A stretch of 64,000 nt of DNA. Origin: Pedobacter sp. MC2016-15 (GTDB lineage: Bacteria; Bacteroidota; Bacteroidia; Sphingobacteriales; Sphingobacteriaceae). The translations under genes and the position numbers were made by a program. Shown here one piece after another: positions 52,694-61,625 of the stretch. The notes below the pieces were generated by a model. That model made no database searches. It saw only the letters and a program-made list of their open reading frames with translations, and was not told where the DNA came from. The stretch lies in NCBI RefSeq assembly GCF_026239695.1, contig NZ_JAPIVS010000001.1, positions 1-64,000 on the forward strand. The letters are read 5' to 3'. Position 1 is the first letter of the stretch, and every line of letters starts with the position of its first letter.

Positions 52694-53920
52694 CTAATGA
52701 AAAGCGACAGCCCCGTCTTTACTGGCTTCAACCTTTGTTTTGATAGTTTTCCGGCCGAAATACAGGATTGTCAGCGCCACTAAGGAGGTAGAAGCCATGA
52801 TGGCTACCAGGGGTAGCGAAGAGCGGGTGTCAAACATACTCACTCCAATGGAGGCCAGCGTACCAAGTCCCATTTGGATAGCACCCATCAGCGCGGAGGC
52901 ACTGCCGGCATTCTTTGTAAAGGGAGCGAGCGACAAGGCAGAGGTATTCGGACTGGCAATGCCTAGGCAGCTCAGAAATACAAACAGTAAAAATATCGTT
53001 GCCGGTAATCCAAACCAGCCGTTAAAACTTCCTGCAAGAAAAACCAGACCAGTTATTCCCTGGCAGATCAAGGCTGCAAAGATCAGTTGCTCGCTGCTGT
53101 ACTTTTTGAGCAGCATGGTGTTTACCTGACTGGCGCCAATCAGGCCGATCGATAAAAAGGCGAAAATCCAGCCGTAGGTTTCTTCTTTAACAGCAAAAAT
53201 ATCCATGAAAAGTAAGGGAGAGCCTGCTACATAGGCAAAAAGTCCTGAGAAGGCCACTGCACCGGTGAGGGCATAAGTATAAAACTGAGGCTCTGTAAGT
53301 ACTTCCCAAAAGTTTTTCAGGATTGGCTTTGGCTTTAGGGAAATACTTTTATCTGGCTGATAGCTGCTTGGTAAACCAAAGATACTCGCCAGCAGGTTGA
53401 TGAGGCCAAGTAACATGAGCACAATAAATACCGAGTGCCATCCAAAGGCTGTGGTTACGTATCCGCCAACTGTGGGTGCGATCATGGGAGATACACCTAC
53501 AACGAGCATCAGGAGAGCAAATACTTTCGCATTTTCTGATACAGGAAACAAATCCCTAACCATGGCAATTGAAGCAACCGCTGCCGCGCAGCTGCCTATA
53601 GCCTGTACACACCTTAGTATAATCAGCATATCAATAGTTGAGGCATAGGCACAGCCTATAGATGCGAGGATATAGACGCTGAGGCCAATATACAAGGGTA
53701 TCTTCCTGCCAAAACGATCAAGCAGCGGACCGTAAAGTAGCTGCCCTACGCTAATCCCGATAAAAAATCCCGATAGGGATAAAGAGACCTTGGCAACAGT
53801 CGTATGGAGGTCTGCGGCGATTGCAGGAAATCCCGGCAGGTACATATCGATTGAAAACGGGCCTAATGCCGTAAGTGAACCTAATAGAAGAATCAGGAAA
53901 AAGTTTCTGGTTTTTGTCAT
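52694..53920 (-). CDS. Bcr/CflA-family multidrug efflux transporter (MFS)
   Basis: A 408-residue MFS transporter with 12 membrane helices. The Bcr/CflA signature is clear: GPFSIDMYLPGFPAIAADL at about 20-38, GQLLYGPLLDRFGRKIPLYIGL (motif A) and SNPNTSALSLAP-like segment in the seventh helix region. It exports drugs such as bicyclomycin or chloramphenicol. It is the last gene of a minus-strand operon and overlaps yigZ by 4 bases. Confidence 0.92.
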   Translation of the reverse strand: MTKTRNFFLILLLGSLTALGPFSIDMYLPGFPAIAADLHTTVAKVSLSLSGFFIGISVGQLLYGPLLDRFGRKIPLYIGLSVYILASIGCAYASTIDMLIILRCVQAIGSCAAAVASIAMVRDLFPVSENAKVFALLMLVVGVSPMIAPTVGGYVTTAFGWHSVFIVLMLLGLINLLASIFGLPSSYQPDKSISLKPKPILKNFWEVLTEPQFYTYALTGAVAFSGLFAYVAGSPLLFMDIFAVKEETYGWIFAFLSIGLIGASQVNTMLLKKYSSEQLIFAALICQGITGLVFLAGSFNGWFGLPATIFLLFVFLSCLGIASPNTSALSLAPFTKNAGSASALMGAIQMGLGTLASIGVSMFDTRSSLPLVAIMASTSLVALTILYFGRKTIKTKVEASKDGAVAFH

Positions 53921-54528
53921 TGGGGGAGATATTTTACGTTAATTCCTTCCTGCTTTTCTATTCTCTGCAGTACTTTGTTCAGTTGAGCCTTTCTCACTTC
54001 AAATACAATGCTGCAATCATTGTCGAACTGCTGTGTGATGATATTCAGCTGTTCTTCTTTAATCAATCGCATGACATCGTTCATCATCAGGTAGCCGAAA
54101 CGAAGTTCATATCTGTCGTTGATTGTTTTTTCGCTGATTTCTGCAGCAGAGAGCGCTTCAGCAGCAGCAGATTTATAGGCATTGATTAAACCCGGCACTC
54201 CAAGCAGTGTACCGCCAAAATAACGGACTACAACAATCAGGATATTGGTGACATCTGCAGATAAAAGGGTGTTTAATATCGGCCTGCCTGCGGTACCTGA
54301 AGGTTCGCCATCATCATTGACGCGGAAAACATTACGGTCAGGACTCAGCCGGTATGCATAGCAAAAGTGGTTTGCCTTGGTATGTTCCGCACGCAGGGCA
54401 GTGAGTATTGGTTTCAGCTCTGCTTCTGAGTTCATAGGATAAGCAAAAGCCAAAAATTTGCTTCCCTTGTCTATAAACAACCCTTCAGCAGGTTTTTCAA
54501 TCGTTTTGTAAGTATCGTCAAACAGCAT
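53917..54528 (-). CDS. YigZ/IMPACT-family protein
   Basis: About 203 residues from ATG 54528; the longer frame extends into the EamA gene and is discounted. The UPF0029/IMPACT domain is obvious: KGSKFLAFAYPM, NHFCYAYRL, DDGEPSGTAGRPIL (about 67-80), VVRYFGGTLLGVPGLINAYKSAA. The C-terminal DUF1949 domain is present. Related to a eukaryotic translational regulator; the bacterial role is unclear. Overlaps eamA by 11 bases. Confidence 0.92.
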   Translation of the reverse strand: MLFDDTYKTIEKPAEGLFIDKGSKFLAFAYPMNSEAELKPILTALRAEHTKANHFCYAYRLSPDRNVFRVNDDGEPSGTAGRPILNTLLSADVTNILIVVVRYFGGTLLGVPGLINAYKSAAAEALSAAEISEKTINDRYELRFGYLMMNDVMRLIKEEQLNIITQQFDNDCSIVFEVRKAQLNKVLQRIEKQEGINVKYLPQ

Positions 54529-55381
54529 TTGCCTGGGATAATGTGATAAAGAGAATGGCTGCCAGTGCGAGGGCGATTCCAATGTAATTGACTTTGCTCA
54601 CTTTTTCTCTGAAGAGCAGGATGCCCACGAGGCTGCCCAGCACGATCACACCCATGTTCATTGCGGCAAAAACAGTTGAGGGATTCCCTGACATCGCGCG
54701 GTGCGCCTTCATATAAAACAGGATATTGCCAAAGTTGAAACAGCCCAGTACAATCCCGCAGGCGAAATTGATCAGCTGCACTTTCTGTTTTTTAACGGTC
54801 ACAGTGTACAATAGAATCAGCATTGCTACAATAAAGGAGATACAAAAGACGATGAGAAGCGCACTTGTATAGGGTATAGACAGGTCCAACGCCAACTGCT
54901 TAAAGATCACATCGATGATTCCGAAGCCAACGAATACCAGGACAGGGTAGAGATAGCTGAATTTCTCAGACCTGGGAGCTGATTTTCGGAATAATGTTAA
55001 GAATATAGCGACGAATCCCAGAATTAGTCCGGCAATTCTGAATGTACTGAATTTTTCCCCGAAGAGGAACAATGCGGCAAGAATGGGAATAAAGAGAGAT
55101 AACCGCTGTGCGATATCAGTTTTTACAATACCTATGTTTCTTACGGAGGCGGCAAGCACCAGAAACAGTACCGGCAACAACACGCCCAGCACCAGTGTTA
55201 ATACGGGAGGGACTATAACAAGAGTCGCTATGGCTGGTCTGAAAAAGACGAAACTCAGGAGGATTGCCGCCAGGTAATTCCACATGACAGCCTGCAAAAC
55301 ATTGATCTGATATCTTCTCGCCAGTTTAAGCAGCACGGCTACAGTCACGCTGCAGCAGATACTCAAAAATATATATATCAT
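54518..55381 (-). CDS. EamA/DMT-family transporter
   Basis: A 287-residue membrane protein with about ten helices in two EamA-like halves (KLARRYQINVLQAVMWNYLAAILLSF; AMNMGVIVLGSLVGILLFREKVSKVNYIGIALALAAI at the end). DMT members move amino acids, metabolites or drugs; substrate unknown. It overlaps ribD by 1 base (TAATG) and yigZ by 11. Confidence 0.88.
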   Translation of the reverse strand: MIYIFLSICCSVTVAVLLKLARRYQINVLQAVMWNYLAAILLSFVFFRPAIATLVIVPPVLTLVLGVLLPVLFLVLAASVRNIGIVKTDIAQRLSLFIPILAALFLFGEKFSTFRIAGLILGFVAIFLTLFRKSAPRSEKFSYLYPVLVFVGFGIIDVIFKQLALDLSIPYTSALLIVFCISFIVAMLILLYTVTVKKQKVQLINFACGIVLGCFNFGNILFYMKAHRAMSGNPSTVFAAMNMGVIVLGSLVGILLFREKVSKVNYIGIALALAAILFITLSQANAV

Positions 55382-56433
55382 TAATTCCTGATGTTTTCAT
55401 AAATGGTTAAAAGGTCCTGATCAACCTCTGTTACCGAGCTGATCTTTCCGTTGATTTGGGGCGAGTATATGCCTGTATCCCAGTTGTTTTTTGAATTGAA
55501 TACCCGAGCCTCATCCCACAGTCCGGCAGCAATAAACTGGTTCAGAATATTGGCGCCACCTTCAATAATTACAGACTGAATATCCATCAGGTACAACTGA
55601 TAAGCTATTTTCTGTGGCAGATAGAATTGCATATCTTCCATCGATATAAAATAGATATTGCCGGCTAAGTCAGTTTTGATTTCATTCAGAATCACAGTTT
55701 TAGCACCTGCACTGTACAGGTGGTTATGCTCCGGCACCTGCAGCTGCCGGTCTACCAGGATCCTTACCGGATCTTTGCCGGTCCATTCCCTGGCATTCAG
55801 CTGTGGGTTGTCTGCAATAGCTGTCTGTTTACCAACCAGCACTGCATCTTCTTCCGTACGCCACTGGTGTACCAGCTTCTTGGCCAGGGGGCCACTGATC
55901 CATTGCTGTGTACTATTTTTTGGTGCAAAATATCCATTTGCTGTTCTAGCCCACTTCAGTATGATATAGGGACGCTGCTGCGTGATTCTCGTAAAAAAAC
56001 GACGGTTCAGCTGTAAACCTTTGTCGGCTAATACCCCATGCACAACCGTAATTCCCGCTGCCTGCAGCTTGCCAATGCCTTTCCCATCTACGTCAGGGAA
56101 GGGATCTCTGTTACAGATGACCACTTTTTTCACCTGATGACGAACCAGCAGATCTGCACAGGGTGGAGTTTTACCAAAATGAGCGCATGGTTCAAGACTA
56201 ACATAAACGGTTGCTTTTTTTAAAAGCTCCGCTGCCGCATCGCCGTAAGTGGCCAGCACTGCATTTACGGCATTTACTTCAGCATGTGCCTCTCCATATT
56301 TCCGGTGATAGCCTTCGCCAATAATTTTTCCTTCAGTAACGATCACACAGCCAACCATAGGATTCGGACTTACACTGCCGTTCCCCATTTCTGCCAATTC
56401 GAGACAGCGTTTCATGAATAATTCATCACTCAT
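55381..56433 (-). CDS. ribD: Bifunctional riboflavin biosynthesis deaminase/reductase
   Basis: A 350-residue two-domain enzyme. N-terminal deaminase with zinc-site HAEVNAV (His50 region) and EPCAHFGKTPPCADLL; C-terminal reductase domain (about 145-350) with VIIEGGANILNQF. It catalyses the second and third steps of riboflavin synthesis. First gene of the operon ribD-eamA-yigZ-bcr. A TACTTTTG promoter box lies 5 bases before the ATG, so the mRNA is likely leaderless. Confidence 0.95.
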   Translation of the reverse strand: MSDELFMKRCLELAEMGNGSVSPNPMVGCVIVTEGKIIGEGYHRKYGEAHAEVNAVNAVLATYGDAAAELLKKATVYVSLEPCAHFGKTPPCADLLVRHQVKKVVICNRDPFPDVDGKGIGKLQAAGITVVHGVLADKGLQLNRRFFTRITQQRPYIILKWARTANGYFAPKNSTQQWISGPLAKKLVHQWRTEEDAVLVGKQTAIADNPQLNAREWTGKDPVRILVDRQLQVPEHNHLYSAGAKTVILNEIKTDLAGNIYFISMEDMQFYLPQKIAYQLYLMDIQSVIIEGGANILNQFIAAGLWDEARVFNSKNNWDTGIYSPQINGKISSVTEVDQDLLTIYENIRN

Positions 56434-56438
56434 AAATG

Positions 56439-56510
56439 CAAAAGTACCTTCAATTTATGAGATGTTGAAATATTTCAAACATAGACATGCAACATTATTA
56501 ATTACTTTTG
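56439..56510. promoter_or_regulatory. Divergent promoters of ribD and prmC
   Basis: TACTTTTG occurs on the minus strand at 56439-56446 (5 bases before the ribD ATG) and on the plus strand at 56503-56510 (6 bases before the prmC ATG). For ribD a TTTC 20 bases upstream may serve as -33. Both fit TAnnTTTG and predict transcripts starting at or next to the start codon. Confidence 0.5.
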
Positions 56511-56516
56511 CGGGCA

Positions 56517-57362
56517 ATGACACTGAAACAATTTGAACACGAATTTATTGCTGAACTGAGCCCGCTGTATGATGCACAGGAAGCCCGGCAATTGTTTTAC
56601 ATGACAGCGGAGTATGTTTCAGGGCTCAGCAGGGCAATGATACCGCTGCAGGCGGCACAAGCGGTGAGCGTGGAGCAGGAGGGTAGCTATCAAAATATAC
56701 TTCGTGAATTAAAAGAGGGCAGACCAGTACAGCATATTTTTGCTGAAGCCTGGTTTTACGGTCTTAAATTTATGGTTAGCAGTTCGGTATTGATTCCCCG
56801 TCCGGAAACCGAAGAGCTTGTACACTGGATTCTGGAAAGCGCAGCAACGCGAAAGTTTAGCAGTTTTCTGGATGTAGGTACAGGTAGCGGTTGTATTGCG
56901 ATCACGCTGAAAAAGAAAATGCCTGCTAGTCATGCAAACGCTCTCGACGTATCACGCGATGCTTTGCAGGTTGCGCAGGAGAATGCATCTTTAAATGGGA
57001 CTGATATCAATTTTATTCAAATTGATATTCTCAAATATAGCAGTATTGACAGCTATGATCTGATCGTTAGTAATCCGCCTTATATTACCCCGAAAGAACG
57101 CCTGGAAATGCACCGGAACGTACTGGCCTATGAACCTGAGCTGGCTCTTTTTGTCACGGAGGAGGATCCATTGATATTTTATAAAAGTATAGCAGATTTC
57201 GCCCTCAGTCATTTAGAAACATCAGGCTATCTCTTTTTTGAAATCAATGAGTATTTGGGTAAGGAAATGATAGAAATGCTGGAAGGTAAAGGGTTTATCG
57301 ATATCGAGTTAAGGAAAGATATGCAGGGTAAAGACCGGATGATCCGCTGCCAGCTCAAATAG
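56517..57362 (+). CDS. prmC: Release factor glutamine methyltransferase
   Basis: About 281 residues from ATG 56517 (a TTG at 56508 is less likely). The N-terminal helical domain is followed by a Rossmann SAM fold with LDVGTGSGCIAITL (about 121-134) and the catalytic motif SNPPYIT. RPVQHIFAEAWFYGLKFMV and LIPRPETEELV are typical of PrmC/HemK. It methylates the GGQ glutamine of peptide release factors. Divergent from ribD. Confidence 0.95.
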   Translation: MTLKQFEHEFIAELSPLYDAQEARQLFYMTAEYVSGLSRAMIPLQAAQAVSVEQEGSYQNILRELKEGRPVQHIFAEAWFYGLKFMVSSSVLIPRPETEELVHWILESAATRKFSSFLDVGTGSGCIAITLKKKMPASHANALDVSRDALQVAQENASLNGTDINFIQIDILKYSSIDSYDLIVSNPPYITPKERLEMHRNVLAYEPELALFVTEEDPLIFYKSIADFALSHLETSGYLFFEINEYLGKEMIEMLEGKGFIDIELRKDMQGKDRMIRCQLK

Positions 57363-57374
57363 CTGAACTGCAGT

Positions 57375-58274
57375 TTAAGTACGGGGATGAAAATCGGTGA
57401 TGATACCTTTTAGATAATCCCTGTCCAGATGTGTATAAACTTCGGTAGTGGTAATACTGGAGTGTCCGAGCATTTCCTGAACTGCCCTCAGATCGGCACC
57501 CCCTTCAATGAGATGGGTAGCAAAGGAATGACGGAAGGTATGGGGACTGATACTTTTTTTCAATCCTATTTCTCCGGCAAGAGCCTTGATCATCGTAAAC
57601 ACTGATATCCTGGAAAGGCGTGTGCCCAGCCGGTTTAAAAAAATATAATCCTCATTTCCCTTTTTGATATCCTGCTGGGCGCGAATCTCATGAAGATAAA
57701 TGTCAATAAATTTAAGGGCAGTCTCCCCAATGGGCACTATACGCTCTTTGTTGCCTTTACCGGTCACTTTGATATATCCCTGTGCCGCATTGAGGTCTGA
57801 GATCCGCAAGGTAATCAGTTCCGTTACTCTAAGTCCACACCCATACAAAACTTCGACGATAGCTTTGCTGCGCATGCCTTCTGATTTGGAAGCATCAATG
57901 GCAGCAATCAGTTCATTGATCTCTACAACATTCAGTACATCAGGCAACTTTCTGTTCAGCTTTGGGGCTTCCAGCTGTTCAGAAGGATCTACATCAATCA
58001 GTCCTTCGAGCATCAGAAAACCAAAAAAAGACTTTAGTCCTGAAATTACCCTTGCCTGCGTATTTGGCAACATACCCAGCTCATTCAGCCAGGTTACAAA
58101 TCCGTATAAATCACTGTCCTTTATATCTTTAATTACGAAGTCCTTACGTTGTACTTCATAATATTGAGCCAGCTTGTCCACATCATTGAGGTAGGCCTCT
58201 ACAGAGTTTCCCGACAATCCTCTTTCCAGTTTCAGAAAGTTTTTGAACGACAGATGATGAGGGTATTTATTCAC
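57375..58274 (-). CDS. xerD: Tyrosine recombinase XerD
   Basis: A 299-residue site-specific recombinase. The catalytic residues are visible: Arg in GCGLRVTELI, Lys in VTGKGNKER, the HTFRHSFATHLIEGGADLRAVQEMLGHSSI box, and the nucleophile Tyr in TTEVYTH. The N-terminal SAM-like core-binding domain starts at HLSFKNFLKLERGLS. Size and C-terminus suit XerD for chromosome dimer resolution rather than an island integrase. Convergent with prmC. Confidence 0.94.
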   Translation of the reverse strand: MNKYPHHLSFKNFLKLERGLSGNSVEAYLNDVDKLAQYYEVQRKDFVIKDIKDSDLYGFVTWLNELGMLPNTQARVISGLKSFFGFLMLEGLIDVDPSEQLEAPKLNRKLPDVLNVVEINELIAAIDASKSEGMRSKAIVEVLYGCGLRVTELITLRISDLNAAQGYIKVTGKGNKERIVPIGETALKFIDIYLHEIRAQQDIKKGNEDYIFLNRLGTRLSRISVFTMIKALAGEIGLKKSISPHTFRHSFATHLIEGGADLRAVQEMLGHSSITTTEVYTHLDRDYLKGIITDFHPRT

Positions 58275-58303
58275 AGAAAATTTTAAATGTTGTTTTTAAA
58301 GAT

Positions 58304-58311
58304 TAAGTTTG
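58304..58311 (+). promoter_or_regulatory. Likely -7 box of aroQ
   Basis: TAAGTTTG fits TAnnTTTG and ends 5 bases before ATG 58317, the same spacing as at ribD, which suggests a leaderless aroQ transcript. A good -33 TTG at 20 bases is not seen. Confidence 0.4.
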
Positions 58312-58316
58312 GGTGG

Positions 58317-58739
58317 ATGAAGATACAAATTATTAACGGACCAAACTTAAATCTCCTGGGCAAAAGAGAACCCGGAATCTATGGCAACCAGAGTTTCGAG
58401 GATTATTATACCGAATTGACAACACGTTATGCCGGCACTGCCGAACTGGAATATTACCAGAGTAATGTAGAAGGTGAGCTCATTAACAAGCTGCATGAAG
58501 TGGGCTTTTCCTATGATGGTATTGTCATCAACATGGGCGCATATACACATACTTCTGTCGCGATCGCAGATGCAATTGCAGGGATCAAAACCCCGGTAAT
58601 TGAAGTTCATATCTCAAATATCTACGCACGTGAAGAATTCAGGCATACCTCATTGAGTGGCAGAAACTGCAAGGGTGTACTGACGGGATTTGGAATGGAC
58701 GGATACCGTCTGGCTATCGAAAATCTGTTAGCTGGCTAA
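58317..58739 (+). CDS. aroQ: 3-Dehydroquinate dehydratase, type II
   Basis: 140 residues from ATG 58317; an in-frame ATG 30 bases upstream would place an unlikely extension before the conserved start MKIQIINGPNLNLLGKREPG. The active-site Tyr is in GIYG; NMGAYTHTSVAI and EVHISNIYAREEFRHTS give the Asn, His and Arg. It dehydrates 3-dehydroquinate in the shikimate pathway. The gene overlaps the converging glycosyltransferase gene by 26 bases. Confidence 0.96.
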   Translation: MKIQIINGPNLNLLGKREPGIYGNQSFEDYYTELTTRYAGTAELEYYQSNVEGELINKLHEVGFSYDGIVINMGAYTHTSVAIADAIAGIKTPVIEVHISNIYAREEFRHTSLSGRNCKGVLTGFGMDGYRLAIENLLAG

Positions 58740-59739
58740 ACTTTCTGATGCCCCTGATAAAAAACTGCCATACGATACTGGAGTGATATACTCCGGTAAG
58801 TTTGGTGTAGGGGATTTGCTGGTGTCCTCTCTTTGAAGCTGTACGGCGCATGCTTTTCACAAACTGATAATGCGCTTTATTCACGGCGCCTGCAAATTTG
58901 TATTCTCCTTTCATCAGAAACTGGATGAGTGCAATGAAGTCCATACACATCCTGAAGAAAATCCCCCATACGGCTTCGCCAAAGGGCAGGTTTTTCTGCA
59001 TGATAATGAGGTTGTTCCTGAAGTTGAGGAACACCTTAAAAGGGCTGTTTGCGGCCAGCGTTCCACCACCAATGTGGTACACCTCAGCCTCGGGGCAATA
59101 AATCACCTTATAACCCAGGTTTTTCAGCCGCCAGCACAGATCAATCTCTTCCATGTGGGCAAACAGATCAGGATCCAGACCACCACTTTCAATCCATTGC
59201 TGATGTTTGATAAAAAATGCAGCGCCACTGGCCCAGAATACTTCCCGCTGATCGTTATACTGACCATGGTCAGTTTCAATCTGGTCAAACAATCTTCCCC
59301 TGCAAAACGAAAAGCCATCCCTGTCCATAAAACCACCGGCAGCACCCGCGTATTCAAACTTTGATTTATCGCTGTACCACTTGATTTTTGGTTGTGCAGC
59401 AGCAATCTGAGGATCGGCTTCCATCGCCTGTATGATGGGTCTGATCCAGTTTTGCGGAACTTCAACGTCGGAATTGAGCAGGATATAATAATCGGCTTCT
59501 ACATGAGCCATCACTCTGTTGTAACCCTCTGCAAAACCGTAATTGTGATCGTTCTGTACGATGCGTACCGCAGGGAAATGTTCCCGGACAAAATTTACAG
59601 AATCATCAGTAGAGGCGTTGTCGCCAACGATCACTTCCAGCCGGCTGTAATCGGATTGCAGGATGCCCGGCAGGAAGCGGGACAACAGATCTTTACCATT
59701 CCAGTTCAGGATAACAACGGCTACACTTGGTTCTAACAT
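58714..59739 (-). CDS. Family 2 glycosyltransferase
   Basis: A 341-residue GT-A enzyme. VAVVILNWNGKDLLSRFLPGIL, GDNASTDDSVNFVREHFP and YYILLNSDVEVPQNWIRPI give the nucleotide-sugar fold, the last with the acidic metal site. It resembles rhamnosyltransferase-like GT2 proteins that build surface polysaccharide (HMEEIDLCWRLKNLGYKV). It lies next to the WbqC gene on the opposite strand. Confidence 0.92.
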   Translation of the reverse strand: MLEPSVAVVILNWNGKDLLSRFLPGILQSDYSRLEVIVGDNASTDDSVNFVREHFPAVRIVQNDHNYGFAEGYNRVMAHVEADYYILLNSDVEVPQNWIRPIIQAMEADPQIAAAQPKIKWYSDKSKFEYAGAAGGFMDRDGFSFCRGRLFDQIETDHGQYNDQREVFWASGAAFFIKHQQWIESGGLDPDLFAHMEEIDLCWRLKNLGYKVIYCPEAEVYHIGGGTLAANSPFKVFLNFRNNLIIMQKNLPFGEAVWGIFFRMCMDFIALIQFLMKGEYKFAGAVNKAHYQFVKSMRRTASKRGHQQIPYTKLTGVYHSSIVWQFFIRGIRKFSQLTDFR

Positions 59740-59846
59740 TAGGATTTATACACTGGTTTAAGACATATAAAAACATTTAACACTAGGAGATAGCCTTTTT
59801 TTATCATTATTTTGCCTGTATTGAAAATGCAAACATAAATTAACCA

Positions 59847-60458
59847 ATGCACAATTCTGCTATATTTCCACTTTTTTATCTTCCCCCGGTCAGTTATTTC
59901 TCTGCAATCAATGCAGTGGAGGATCAGTTTCTGATTGAAAGGGAGGAGCATTTCCCCAAACAAACTTACCGCAACAGAACGCGGATATACTCGCCAAATG
60001 GCCCTCTGGATCTGTTTTTGCCAGTAATTAAGGGTTCTAAATACCATACCAAAGTTAAAGATGTTAAGATCAGTTATGATTTTAAATGGCAGCGCCTGCA
60101 CTGGCTGAGCCTTGAAAGCTGCTACCGCAATTCTCCTTACTTTGAATATTATGAGGATGAACTGGCACCTTTCTACCAGAAAAAATTTGATTTCCTGTTT
60201 GATTACAATTTAGAAATACTGCAATGGATCTTTAAGCAGTTAAAAAAGACTCCTGAAATTGAGTTTACGACTGAGTATATCAAGGAGCTGCCGGCGGAAC
60301 TCGATTACCGTACTAAACTTCATTTTAAGACTCCGGAGCTGGTTTTACCAGTGAAACCATACCATCAGGTTTTTGAAGACCGGGCTGGATTTTTACCAAA
60401 CATGAGCATAGTGGATTTGTTATTCAACCAGGGCCCGCAGGCTAAAAACTATCTCTAG
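59847..60458 (+). CDS. WbqC-family protein
   Basis: A 203-residue protein with the WbqC-like signature: YLPPVSYFSAIN, REEHFPKQTYRNRTRIYSPNGPLDLFLPVIKG (about 32-63) and YRNSPYFEYYEDELAPFY. WbqC proteins occur in O-antigen loci and are proposed to act in sugar modification, but are not biochemically settled. It starts 3 bases before corA, so the two may be co-transcribed. Confidence 0.9.
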   Translation: MHNSAIFPLFYLPPVSYFSAINAVEDQFLIEREEHFPKQTYRNRTRIYSPNGPLDLFLPVIKGSKYHTKVKDVKISYDFKWQRLHWLSLESCYRNSPYFEYYEDELAPFYQKKFDFLFDYNLEILQWIFKQLKKTPEIEFTTEYIKELPAELDYRTKLHFKTPELVLPVKPYHQVFEDRAGFLPNMSIVDLLFNQGPQAKNYL

Positions 60459-60461
60459 TTT

Positions 60462-61580
60462 ATGAATAAAAGAAGCAGATCACAAAAGAAGAAACAAAAC
60501 TATAACGTGCGTAAGGCGGGTACCAGTCCGGGACTGGTGTATATCGATGAGAATGCACTCAAACCCAGGATTACCTTATACCAGTTTAATGACAAAAGTT
60601 ATAAAAGCAGGAAACTGGAAAACCTGAATGATATTGCAAAGATTCTGGAAGATAAGAATTATACCTTTTGGATAGATATCAAGGGATTCGATAATGCAGA
60701 GATGTTTGAAATTCTTGGCCGTGATCTGCACATCAACAAGCTGGTACTGGAAGATATTACTGTCACTTACCAGCGCCCAAAGTTGGACGAGTATGACGGT
60801 TATGTGTTTGCTGTGAGCAGAATGCTGATGATGGATGAAAACAATTGTCTTGAAAATGACCAGCTTTCATTTATCCTGACCGACAATGCGCTGTTTACTT
60901 TTAAAGAGAGTTATGCCGACTGCCTCGGACCTGTTAGACAGCGCCTGGAAGCAGGTAAAGGCAATATCCGGCTGGCCGGAAGCAGTTATATCATGTATGC
61001 CATCATGGATATCATCGTGGATACCTATTTCGAGATCCTGGGTACATGGACTGAAGAGCTGGATCAGATCGAAGACCGCTTACTGGAGAAACCTGACAAA
61101 TCTATCATGTATGATACTCAGCTGATTAAAAGAAACCTGATCAGTATGAGGAGGGTAACATGGCCGGAGCGGGATAAACTCAACGATATCCTGCGTAGCG
61201 ACAGTCCGCTGATTACCGATCAGACCAAACTGTATGTGAGGGATGCGTATGATCATTGTATACAGATCATCGATATCGTGGAGTCACTCAAAGAGATTTC
61301 TGCCAGTAATATAGATATGTACTTATCCCTGATCAGTAACCGGATGAATGAAATCATGAAGGTACTGACGATCATCTCATCTATTTTTATTCCACTGACC
61401 TTTATCGCCGGGATATACGGGATGAACTTTGCCGACCGGGATCCGGTGACGGGTAAACTGATGCCGCTGAATATGCCCGAATTGTATGAGCCTCATGGCT
61501 ACCTGTACACGATGGTTGTTATGGGACTTATTGCCGTGGTACAAGTGATCTATTTTTGGCGACGTGGCTGGTTTAAGTAA
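60462..61580 (+). CDS. corA: CorA-family magnesium/cobalt channel
   Basis: A 372-residue channel. A long cytoplasmic funnel domain is followed by two C-terminal membrane helices with the selectivity motif YGMNF (about 318-322) and MLRVILSF-type stalk helix replaced by NRMNEIMKVLTIISSIFIPLTFIAGI. It moves Mg2+ or Co2+ down its gradient as a pentamer. It is followed 45 bases later by mgtE, an unrelated Mg channel. Confidence 0.93.
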   Translation: MNKRSRSQKKKQNYNVRKAGTSPGLVYIDENALKPRITLYQFNDKSYKSRKLENLNDIAKILEDKNYTFWIDIKGFDNAEMFEILGRDLHINKLVLEDITVTYQRPKLDEYDGYVFAVSRMLMMDENNCLENDQLSFILTDNALFTFKESYADCLGPVRQRLEAGKGNIRLAGSSYIMYAIMDIIVDTYFEILGTWTEELDQIEDRLLEKPDKSIMYDTQLIKRNLISMRRVTWPERDKLNDILRSDSPLITDQTKLYVRDAYDHCIQIIDIVESLKEISASNIDMYLSLISNRMNEIMKVLTIISSIFIPLTFIAGIYGMNFADRDPVTGKLMPLNMPELYEPHGYLYTMVVMGLIAVVQVIYFWRRGWFK

Positions 61581-61625
61581 AAGCCAGGGGACTTAAAAGA
61601 GAAAATATCCTTATCTTAGCGCTGC

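Noticed and set aside
53917..54582. Long form of the YigZ protein with 18 extra residues
   Set aside because: The extension lies inside the EamA gene and precedes the conserved start MLFDDTYKTI.
57375..58274. Island integrase
   Set aside because: The recombinase is of XerD size and type, and lies among core genes without att sites or cargo.
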